This document shows, in pieces, positions 18,387-27,949 of a stretch of 27,949 nt of DNA. Position numbers and translations under genes: made by a program. Origin of the DNA: Schoenoplectus triqueter (taxonomy: Eukaryota > Streptophyta > Magnoliopsida > Poales > Cyperaceae); contig CAXKVV010001479.1 in NCBI GenBank assembly GCA_964058805.1, positions 1-27,949 on the forward strand, written 5' to 3'. Below the pieces are notes generated by a model. It was not told the origin of the DNA. It worked only from the letters and a program-made list of their open reading frames with translations, and made no database searches. How positions within the stretch are numbered: the stretch's first letter is position 1; every line of letters begins with the position of its first letter.

Positions 18387-21300
18387 ATGATGGACTACTC
18401 TTTTCTTATCCGTCGCCTCTTCCTTACCGCTGGTGTTTTATTCCTCCTCCTATTCACCCACTTCTCCCTCCATCTCCCCTCCAGCGCCCCTTTTTCCCGC
18501 TCCTCTCCATTCCCCTTCCATCCCTCAATCACCACCAACAAGCACACAATACGGAGCCATGAATCTGACATCGCAACTCACCCGTTTGATCCATTGACCA
18601 TCCAAGAGATTAATCTCGCCCGGTCCATCCTCCTCTCCTACTCACCATTCGCTTCCTCACCTTCTTCTCTCACTATTCATTCTCTCTCTTTAGATGAACC
18701 TGAAAAGTCAGTCGTGCGCTCATGGAAACCCGGCAACATCTTGCCTACCCGCAAAGCCGTAGCTGTGACCCGGTATAAGAACAAACCATACATCTTATCC
18801 ATTGACCTTTCGACCAAGGAAGTGGTACAATTGCCAGTACCTGAATCGGGATACCCAACAATGACCTTAGAGGACATGATGAGCGCTCCATGGGCACCAA
18901 TGTCTGACAAGGCGTTCAATCAGAGTATCACTTCACGTGGGGTCCGCATGTCAGATGTCTCCTGTTTGCCTATTTCTCTCGGTTGGTTTGGCCAGAAAGA
19001 GGAGGGGAGGAGGCTGATAAAGATACAGTGTTACTCGGCTGAAGGTACCGCGAATTTCTACATGAGGCCTATTGAGGGGTTAACTGTTTTACTGGACATG
19101 GATACTAAGGAGGTCGTAGAGATCACTGACAAGGGAAATGGTGAGTCACAATTACAGTATTATATCATACTAATTTTGTGTACACTATTGTCCTTAGGAT
19201 TTTATTCATTTAGGTGCGCCGTCATTGATCCTTTAATACGGAATTAGATAAATTGAGATATTTTCCTCGATTAACTGTACAATGCTAGTGCAAAATATAC
19301 TTCTTTCTTAGAAAAAAAATATAGTTGATCCTTTAAAATAGAAAATTAAACGTCTACTTCAAAGAAATAGAATATAAACATACTGCAGATACTATTCAGA
19401 TCAGGATATTGCCTAAACTAAGTAATGAAGTTTCCTCTCGTCTAATTCAAAAAAGACATTCCCTCAACCAACCCCCACCACAAAAGAGAGAGAAAAAACG
19501 GGCCACACGCGCGCGCACACACACACCCTCAGCCTCATCTCACCTGATCATATCTTTTCTAAAAAAGTTTACCAAATAAACCTTCATTCGTATCCTTTTT
19601 GTCCTGTTTGAGTGATACATGGAAGTATATATTTTGCTCCTGCCAAAACAAAGTATATTATCTTTACTTTAAAGTGGCATACTTGATAACCTGACGTAAA
19701 TATATCCAACGAAGTTATACAAAAAAGAAAGAAAAAAAGTATGTCCAACGAAGAATATTAATTTTCAAATGTAAACTTGTATACGAATGAATATATGATG
19801 GTATTAACCAAATGTACACTAATTTTTATTTAAATATTTGAACCTTTTGACAGGTATCCCAATTCCGAGTTCAACAAACACAGATTACCGGTACGTTGTA
19901 ACAAAAAATAACAGGCCAGCCTGGTTAAAGCCACCTAATCCAATTTCAATGGAACAGCCTGCTGGCCCCAGCTTCACAGTCACAAAAGACCACCAGGTAA
20001 AATGGGCCGGGTGGGACTTCCACATAAAGGCCGACGCCCGGGCCGGCATAATTATATCAGGTCTCGGCATCATCGATCCCGAAACCGGGAAGAGGAGAGA
20101 AGTTATGTACAAAGGATTAGTGTCAGAACTATTTGTACCGTACATGGACCCAACTGATGCGTGGTACTTTAAGACTTACATGGATGCTGGTGAATATGGG
20201 TTTGGATTACAGGCAATGCCGCTGGTACCGCTTAATGATTGCCCGAGAAATGCGCATTATCTGGATGGGGTTTTCATTATGGCAGACGGAAAGCCATTTG
20301 TAAGGGAGAACATGATTTGTTTGTTTGAGAAATATGCCGGAGATATTGCATGGCGCCACTCCGAGTGTCCAATAACAGACATGGAGGTATGGAGTTATCC
20401 GTTAGTTGAACAAATTCAAGATATAATCATTAAGAATAACACATTAAATTTGACTGACGGTTGCCAAGGAGAGAAAGATGTCATTATGATTATGATAGCT
20501 CTGCTATCAAGTGAAAAATCATTATTAGTTAAATTATAATACCTCTCATAGTCTCATGGCAGAAGAGAAAAAAATGTGAACATTTACTGGAACTTAACGG
20601 ATTCTAATAGATTTTAACAGTCCCTTCTAAATGGATGTTGGAAGTAATTGCAATATTTTGTGATTGTTTGTCTTATGCTTTATATTTTGTTATTCAAAAT
20701 ATTAACACGGAATGAACAAAAATGTTAAAAGACGGTAAGTTTTTTGGGTAGCGAAGATAAAAGAGGCGCGGCCGAAAGTGACACTGGTGGCCAGGATGTC
20801 GGCATCCGTGGCGAACTATGACTATATTGTCGACTGGGAGTTCGAGGCCGATGGTCTTATTCGAATCAAGGTAACTTTCATTATTTCTTTGCTATGTTCA
20901 ATTTTGATATCTAGTCAAGGATTCAAGGTGTCCCAGTACTTATGCATGTACCTCACCTCACCTGTCTCTGTCTTAGTTCCTATTTTCTCCGTCTTTGTTG
21001 AATCATAGAGAAAGCTACTGAGAGATATTTACTTTTTTTTGGGGTTGATATCACCCCCCCCAAAATAACCCAAAAAAAATTTTCCCCATAAAATGAAAAA
21101 AATTAAGATGAGAGCACATGTTGAGAATTTGAGATAGATGATGAAAGTTAATTTTATTGAGAGTTTTTTTCTTAATGATTGAGATGGTACAATATATATA
21201 CAGATGACTCCAATAGTATAATAACGGTCAAAAATTAAAATTGTTTTTTGCTCCTCTAAATTTCTAAACGGGCCAATAATGAAAAATAAACTACTAGCTT

Positions 21301-23245
21301 TAAGAACCAAAATTCTTAATTATTTTTATTTCTCAACAACACGACAATTGTTTAAGTATTCCTCTCTTGATTCCTTGGTATCTTTTTGTCGGTTCCCTCA
21401 GGAAGAAAATGCCTTATGCACCCAAAGCAACAGAGTGATTCTTTTGATATAATATTGAACTACTAATTTGTGGCAAGCGGATTCCACAAGGTACTAATAG
21501 AGATTGGTCGATTTGTACATGTTGGAAAGTAATTCTAAAATAAAGTATTATGATTCCTCAGCGATTTTAAATCCTGATTAAGCGAAAATTTCAATTATTG
21601 CTGGATGGTCCCGCCCAAGTGACATCTTACATCACACAATGCATAAAAAAGTACCAAATGGCTGTCACTACACAGAAAAAGAAATCACACTTGACAGCAA
21701 ATTAAGACAGAAACTCAATGAGTGCATTTGGTGCAGACTCTCAGCATATGTCCATCTTCTTACGCACTTCCATTAATTCGTTGTCTTATTCCTTGGCACA
21801 GAGTCTTAATTTTCAAATTAAAACAAACTAAGATGAGCAAATTAAATTGTATTAGCTATATGATATCAGTTCTCAATTATCGGAAGGGCTTAGGCCATAT
21901 GCCTATCCAAAAATACACAAAAAAGAGAACACCATAGTCACCATGAACTTTAATAATTAGTTCTTAGAATTAAATAAGTGAAATGTCTTTGATAGTTAAA
22001 TTTAAACTAATAATCCATTAAACTCGACATGGGGATAATGCTCGAAATATATCTGTGTGTACAAAAAACAAAACAAAAGTGGAGTGTATATATTCAAACA
22101 AAATGTCTTACTGGTATAAAAAATTCACAGGTTGCTCTCAGCGGAATCCTCATGGTAAAAGGTACCAGCTACATGCACACAAAAGACATCCCAAGTGATG
22201 AGGAAACGTACGGGACCCTCTTGTCAGAGAATGTTATCGGAGTAACCCACGACCACTTCATCACCTTCAGACTCGACATGGACGTCGACGGGCCAGCCAA
22301 CTCCTTTGCACGAGTTAAACTGACCCGTCAGTCAACAGCATCCGGTGAATCACCTAGAACCAGCTACTTGAAGGCGACCCGTCATGTGGCATCAACAGAG
22401 GAGGAGGCACAGGTGCAACTTGCATTGTATAAGCCAGAGGAGTATCATGTCTTTAGCACCGAAAAGACAACCAGGGTCGGCAACCCGACGGGCTACAAGG
22501 TTGTGTCTGGTGGCACAGCTGCTAGTATGCTTGACCCAAATGACCCGCCACAGCTAAGGGGTGCTTTCACAAATAATCAGGTAATTCAGTACTATAACCT
22601 CTGTAAACTGAAGTAAATCTGAAACACATTTCCTAGGTAGGAAACAAGCCTGCATCCTTGAATTGGGCTGTTACTTTAGTCCGATGGCCCATAAAATATG
22701 TAGATAGATGCAACATAGATTGATATATGCTACTGAAATTAATTGATTTGTTGTGTGTGTCAGATATGGGTCACACCATACAACAAGAGTGAAGAATGGG
22801 CCGGAGGGCTCTTTGTTTATCAGAGCAAAGGAGAAGACACACTTGCAGTCTGGGCTGAGAGGTATAATTTATTACTTTCAACTTTTGTTCTTTTTCTTTT
22901 CTTTTCTTTCAAATAGCTAAAAATACTTGATTTTATACAAGACACAATGCAAATTATGCAATATAACAATCTATGAGATATTATGCATTAATGATAATCT
23001 CAAGCGTTCTAAATAATTCCTTTTGTGATTACAGAAATAGGCCGATTGAGAACAGGGATATAGTGTTGTGGTATACACTCGGATTCCACCACGTGCCGTG
23101 CCAAGAGGACTTCCCAATCATGCCGACGGTTTACTCGAGTTTCGATCTGAAGCCGGTGAACTTCTTCGAGAAAAATCCAGTTCTCTGGCTGCCGCCAAAC
23201 CAGGAGAAGGATCTCCCAGTATGCACTGCAACTGCTGCTGCTTAA
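18387..23245 (+). CDS. Copper amine oxidase (primary/diamine oxidase)
   Basis: Six exons: 18387-19140, 19854-20386, 20757-20870, 22131-22580, 22764-22861 and 23035-23245. All introns are GT/AG, all joins are in frame, and the product is 719 residues, the usual family size. It oxidises primary amines such as putrescine to aldehydes, releasing H2O2 and ammonia. The start is ATG 18387, since the codon before it is TTG; ATG 18390 is also possible. Residues 11-30 form a hydrophobic signal or anchor. The small N-terminal domains run from about 65 to 250 and the catalytic domain from about 260. Visible active-site residues are base D362 in [10 protein letters not shown], the TPQ-precursor tyrosine Y450 in SVANYDY, copper ligands H507 and H509 in THDHF, and H669 in [13 protein letters not shown]381 and C407 are 26 apart, like the disulfide of pea amine oxidase. 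The tail VCTATAAA is not a peroxisomal signal, so apoplast or vacuole is more likely. The gene appears intact. Confidence 0.97.
19504..19526. repeat. Alternating CA/CG tract in amine oxidase intron 1
   Basis: Twenty-three bases of strict pyrimidine-purine alternation with a CGCGCGCG core, a classical Z-DNA-prone sequence. It lies within intron 1 (19141-19853), which otherwise holds nothing recognisable. Confidence 0.8.
21119..21338 (-). mobile_element. LTR-like sequence (solo LTR) in amine oxidase intron 3
   Basis: It is bounded by TGTTGAGAA and TTCTCAACA, an exact 9-bp inverted pair with the TG...CA ends of LTRs. Read on the minus strand, a TATATATATTGTACC box is followed by TCAATAAAATT, as in a small LTR with promoter and poly-A signal. 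The flanks (GCACA and ACACG) give no clear 5-bp duplication. At 220 bp it would be a small or TRIM-type LTR. Intron 3 spans 20871-22130, and the rest shows only a C8 run near 21054. Confidence 0.5.
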
Positions 23246-23926
23246 GATAAATTGATTGAACGGCAGAGATCGAAATCACTAGGATGGTTTAGTTTTCATG
23301 GAAAGTTTCACACCTCTTTCTCGAGCAATTAGTGTTGCTTCTGCGAATAATGGAGAGTGTCAGACTTAACGCTAGTGGGGCTGGATTTGAAGGGGTTTAG
23401 TTTGAATTTTCACTGGATTAATGATTGGGTTCCTGGGTTCATGAGGCAACCGAAATGATGTTGCAATTGAACTGAAATTATCATAGTGCTATTCAAGATA
23501 AATGTTGCTCTGATCCTCAATGAGTTTAATTGTTTTTAAAATGCTCTCGTGATTTCTTTCAACAGTCCGGTGCCCAATCAATGGACATATGTTCACCCAA
23601 AATATTATTAGATAATTGTATATTAATGAATTTTAAATGGTAAAAGTTCCTCGGAAAAACAAACAAACTTATTCGCTCGTTAGTGGATCGATAAGTCAAC
23701 GAGCAGTGAGTTGAGTTTGAGTTTTAGTTGGTTTGACTTATTTGACTTAGTAAATTATTAATATTTATTATTTTTATTATTTTTATTATGAATTTTTAAT
23801 ATGATAAATAGTTTATAGTATGACAAATATTTGATCCAGTTCGACTTGGTTTTGCTCGTTTAAAGCTCTAATCATATCTAAATGCAATTCAACTAAACAC
23901 AAAAAAGACCATACGCTAGTGACTCG
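23246..23926 (+). other. Amine oxidase 3' UTR, then intergenic
   Basis: It begins directly after the stop codon. The first ~250-300 bp are less AT-rich and probably transcribed, but no canonical AATAAA is evident. About 23660-23880 has CTCGTT and GAGC phrases seen in degraded hAT-type repeats; I could not set borders. Confidence 0.45.
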
Positions 23927-24524
23927 TAGGGTTGTCAATAGATAGGTAGGTACCGGTGGAGATATTTTCATATTCATACCGTTAAAACTTTTTTTACCGA
24001 TTCCCTAGTTTTACGCGTTAAAATTTTCTTTACTCATATCCTATCCTTACCGTTAAGAATTTTGGGTAATGAACGGATAACGGTAGATAACGAGTAAAAT
24101 AGTAATTCAATGAAAAAATTTATATGATTTAGATAAATAAATAGTATTAAATAAATATACTAATAAAATACAACAATAATTAACATTTTAGATATAACAA
24201 AAGTCATATAATTTTTCATGCCAATTATCATGAAAATATATACTAATTACTATATATATTTATATAATTTAAGTATAAATATTTATTAAACATATAAAAT
24301 AATTATATTTATATATATTTAACTATATATATATATTTATATAGTTTATCCAATGAACAATGGGTAATGAAAATCTTTTATTCATATTCATACCCGATAA
24401 ATTAATAAAAAAAAAATTCTTATCTATATCGATGACTTAATGAAAATAAAATCTTATCCATATCCATTTTATCTGATATAATATGATCAGATAAACAGTT
24501 AAAAAGATCTCATTGACGGTCTTA
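23927..24524. mobile_element. hAT element upstream of eRF3
   Basis: The flanks are GTGACTCG at 23919-23926 and again at 24525-24532, a perfect 8-bp target duplication (the preceding TA also matches). The termini are TAGGGTTGTCAAT and, inward from the right, TAAGACCGTCAATG, agreeing at 9 of the first 13 positions with all differences transitions. The inside has GGTAATGAACGGATAACGG-type phrases and an AT-rich centre, without coding capacity. It ends 206 bp before the eRF3 start codon. Confidence 0.9.
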
Positions 24525-24532
24525 GTGACTCG

Positions 24533-24730
24533 CAACATATTGTACAATAAAGAAAAGAAACAACGAAATCAGAATATATATTTGCTTGTAAAACCCACCC
24601 TAGATAATAAAAACAACCATTTTCTCCGCTGCGGGACTGCGGCTGCGAACCAAAAACCAGAGCAGGGAAGAAATACACTAGAAAGAGAGTAGCAAACAAA
24701 GAAAAAACTTTTTGCTAGCACCGATCTAAG
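24533..24730 (+). promoter_or_regulatory. Presumed eRF3 promoter and 5' leader
   Basis: This is the short remaining sequence between the hAT element and the eRF3 ATG. A TATATAT run at about 24574-24581 is a possible TATA box roughly 150 bp upstream of the ATG, but housekeeping genes often lack one. The two minus-strand frames overlapping here (24499-24766) are by-products. Confidence 0.4.
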
Positions 24731-27700
24731 ATGGAGCCAGAACCGACGGTTGAGATTAACTCTCATCCGCCATCCGCCGTCGCCGCATACGCTGTCGGAG
24801 TTGACGATGACGGCGACTGGAGCCGAGAAGATGACGGTGCGGCGGGCTCCGAGCCGATGCCAACTGAAACTGAAGTCGCGAATCCAGCACCTGAACGTAT
24901 GATTTCCTTAGCTGTCTTTAACAATTTGCTTTGATTCATCCCGAATTTAGTAGTATTCTATCAACTGAGATCTGTTGGAATTGCATCCTTTAACATTTGT
25001 TCTGTAGGATCTGTTTGTTTTAAGAATTGACATCTGTAGGAGTACTCTTAGTTAATTATCATTTGATATTTCGAAATTGTTTTAGAGCTCACTAAACTAT
25101 TTAATTTGAAGAACTGTTGTTGCTTCTCTGCATATATTCTTGTGGTATAGTCTTTGGTAATGATAATTAGATGCTGTAGAATTCGGTCTCTAAGATTCCT
25201 TGGCAGCTATTTAATAAGTCGCATTACTACGCACGCCCCCCCCCCCCCCCCCAAAACACACACACAAAAAAAAAATCCTCCATTTCTGGTTCTCCCACTG
25301 AGTATGCAACTAGTCAATTTTGTTGTTTCTGATGACATCTTTTATTAATGAAGTAGTAGGCATGCAATGGTCCATCATGTTCTTTCCTGTGCAAGAATTA
25401 TGTTATTTGATGTATATATGATATTGATACTAATTATGAATGCAAGTTATATTTTATCATGAAAATACTGTTACTGACTTGGAAGTTCTTTTAGTAGCTT
25501 TTATGCACTTCTAAATTATAACATAATCTTCTTCTTTTTTGCATTTACATCATAAAATTTATTATTGAGCCAAAATGTATGCATTTCAATGAGTCAATTG
25601 AAAGCTTCAAATATGGGTTTTTTATTACTTCCACTTGCTAGTATGACATGCAAGGTTATGAACCAATGCATTACCCTCCGTCTCCCATCTCTCTCTCTTC
25701 TGATGTGTAGAAAAGTGCATAATTGTATTTGTAATGCATCTAGATCTCTTCAATATATCATTATGATAAGATGTGTTGTAATCTTTATTCTATCTTATGA
25801 GGCATGGATGAATTCATGAAAAGCCTGTGTTTTATCTCTTCTGACAATTAGCTTTGAATTGTGCTACCAGATGCAAAAGAAATTGAGACTGGAATTCAAT
25901 CCCTTGAGTTAGGAACGAAAGGTAAGTTGTGTTTTCTATGAATAATTTCCTATTAAATTGAAATTTTACTACTATGGCCTTCTGTCCTTCGAATTTTTTG
26001 CAGCCAGAAACTAATTGTCTGATAGCAAAATTGAAAAGGGTACTGTCTGAATATTCTGAAGTTTGTCCAACTTAGTAAATTTTTGTTCTTGTGAGTTTTA
26101 GTTGGTAACTTTAAGTTCGGTTCCATATTTAGTGTGAATTATCTTCAATTCGATAACATACAGTTTAGTTGTTGGAAACTTGAAATAGATACTCGACTTA
26201 AAGCTAAGTATTTTATTAATATTAAGGTACCTTAAGGATGTTCAGATTTTTATTGTAAGTATGAGAATTTTTGGCTTTATTCTTCAATTATGTCAGTGCT
26301 ACTTACATAGTTCTTTTGCATTTTTTTTTCAGAGAATGAGAAAGAAGTGGTTCCAGTTGTGGAGCCACAAGCTGAAGAAGATGAGGAAGAGAACAAGAAG
26401 AGGCACTTAAATGTTGTTTTCATTGGTCATGTTGGTAAGTTGCTTATGATAATTTATTAGCAATATGTGTGTGTTGGGAGGAGGGTCCCTCCACACAAAC
26501 ACACATGAAAAAGGAAAGTTAGAAATTAAGAAAATAGGAAGTACACACATTCCTTTGTTGATTCAAATGTTTCCATTTCGTGCAGATGCTGGTAAGTCAA
26601 CAACTGGAGGTCAGATACTTTTCTTAAGTGGCCAGGTGGATGACAGAACAATCCAGAAGTATGAGAAGGAAGCCAAAGACAAAAGCAGAGAGAGTTGGTG
26701 TGTTTTTATTTAGATTTTGTCTTAAAGTCAATTAATTTTTTATTTTATTAAAAACTATGTGAGCTAAAAGATATTTCTGTGGTTTCTAGGTACATGGCAT
26801 ATATTATGGATACTAACGAGGAAGAACGTGTCAAGGTGTTGTATTTAAATCTTCCTAGTTATTTTGGTATGAAAAAATATTGCATATTTATTATGTATGG
26901 TGAAGATAATTTTCTCTTCTTTTTTCATTACATTACTCTAGGGCAAAACTGTTGAGGTAGGGAGGGCCCATTTTGAGACGGAAAGCACGAGATTCACTAT
27001 TCTTGATGCCCCAGTAAAATCTTTTTCTTATCCTTGTTGCTCTCATTCCTTTTATGATTTTAGTGTTACTTCAAGCACTGGCCTGACTTATTTCAGGAAC
27101 AATTAAGTTAGTACTGTGTGATTGAGTGTAGACCGAGCCTTATTGTGTATGCAAACTGTAACTAGAGTTTGATCTAGGATAGCAAATGTTACTTTTGCAT
27201 TGTTACTTTGGTATTGTCAATAATAGTTCTATTTCCTTCATAGGATTATATCCTAGTTTGCTTGTACTGCAATTATTGTTTTTGTTTTTTAATAAAGTGG
27301 TCTTATAGTCATAGACCGCCACTTCTATTTATAAAATAGAAACAATTGTTCATACTGCACTGCTAATACTTGATCAAGTTGAGTATATTCCTGGTTAGTG
27401 CTATTTTTCTAGCCCAGTTTTTGCTAGAATTGATCTCTTTGGAAGTGGTCCGAGTTCTTGGATCCCAAAAATACTTGAACCATATTCCAAAAAGTGCTGA
27501 GTTACTGTTCCCAATACTTTTCTTGCACAATGATAATAAAAATAAAACAAATTATAGTATAGCCATTTCTTTGATTATCCGAATGTACCATACTGGTTTG
27601 CCTTTTTTTAACAGAATGACTCCCGTTCCTCAGTTTTTTTAAGCTAATAAATCAAAATAAAATCTTACTAGTCTTTTTAAAATTCCAGGGACACAAAAGT

Positions 27701-27949
27701 TATGTGCCTAACATGATAAGTGGTGCATCCCAAGCTGACATTGGTGTTTTGGTATGCATATATTATTTCTTTTTATTCAGTTGCTTTTATTTATTATTAT
27801 TTTGGTTGAGTGTGTGTATGTGTCCATTTGACCGTCCATAGTATGTGTGTGTGTCCATTCGTATTGTCCATAGTATTGACGCTTGAACATTAAATTTGGT
27901 TGGCATAATCCTTCTTTTTCTCCTTTTCTCAATGAAGGTCATATCTGCG
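24731..27949 (+). CDS. Release factor eRF3 (GTP-binding subunit), 5' part
   Basis: Eight exons: 24731-24896, 25871-25921, 26333-26434, 26586-26697, 26790-26835, 26942-27013, 27689-27751 and 27938-27949 (cut by the window end). All joins are in frame, giving 208 codons. eRF3 is the GTPase partner of eRF1 in stop-codon-dependent peptide release in the cytosol. Residues 1-97 are an acidic, low-complexity N-terminus that is short compared with yeast or human, without a visible PAM2 motif. The G domain starts at about 98: P-loop GHVDAGKST at 104-112, the switch region with T162 in ERVKGKTVEVG, and DAPGHK at 181-186. The stretch RESWYMAYIMDTNEEER separates eRF3 from EF1A and HBS1. The other G motifs and the two beta-barrel domains lie beyond the window. 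Intron 1 (24897-25870) holds a C17 run; intron 6 (27014-27688) holds nothing recognisable. Confidence 0.97.
25236..25252. repeat. Poly-C17 tract in eRF3 intron 1
   Basis: Seventeen consecutive C followed by AAAACACACACAC, on the coding strand about 340 bp into the intron. It closely resembles the C15/(CA)n tract at 13346. Confidence 0.95.

Noticed and set aside
18191..18562. Alternative plus-strand frame overlapping amine oxidase exon 1
   Set aside because: The Pro/Ser-rich reading comes from the CT-rich leader and the signal region in another frame; the amine oxidase frame is clearly the coding one.
26465..26713. Independent small gene
   Set aside because: Its second half is eRF3 exon 4 (AGKSTTGGQ) read through from the intron; the first part is intron.

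Overview
This is nuclear DNA from a flowering plant. Two genes have introns with GT/AG borders and plant-type proteins. The rest is AT-rich intergenic DNA filled with small non-autonomous transposons, microsatellites and one decayed LINE. The species cannot be read from the sequence. All exon joins below were made by hand from reading frame, splice motifs and remembered family motifs. No alignment was run.

Layout: 1-5688 is intergenic, with a hAT-like fragment ending at 2293 and a dead RTE-type LINE reverse-transcriptase fragment at 3543-4425. On the minus strand, 8276-5689 is a previously hidden broken 5' fragment of an organellar tRNA threonylcarbamoyladenosine (t6A) synthase gene (TsaD/Qri7/GCP1 family). 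A hAT element with a near-perfect 8-bp target duplication splits its first exon. A 1.4-kb TIR element filled with AT-rich repeats sits directly against the acceptor of its last visible exon. From 8.6 to 10.3 kb there is a degenerate ~20-bp minisatellite interrupted by a foldback element, then a second copy of the hAT element. A long-armed foldback element lies at 12.26-12.63 kb and a perfect 170-bp tandem duplication at 14.50-14.84 kb.

From 15.4 to 17.66 kb six foldback elements of four families lie end to end, separated only by TA and GA/CT microsatellite. Three of the families have small hairpins inside their termini. Two families share the same outer palindrome arms around different 6-bp cores. 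This array is the most unusual structure in the window.

Two active-looking genes follow on the plus strand. The first, 18387-23245, is a complete six-exon copper amine oxidase of 719 residues with all recognised catalytic and copper-binding residues. It probably enters the secretory pathway and oxidises polyamines in the apoplast, releasing H2O2. An LTR-like sequence lies in its third intron. The second, 24731 to the window end, is the 5' part (eight exons, 208 codons) of translation release factor eRF3, including the P-loop and DAPGH motifs. A 598-bp hAT element with a perfect 8-bp target duplication ends about 200 bp upstream of the eRF3 start codon. The two genes act in unrelated pathways and are simply neighbours.
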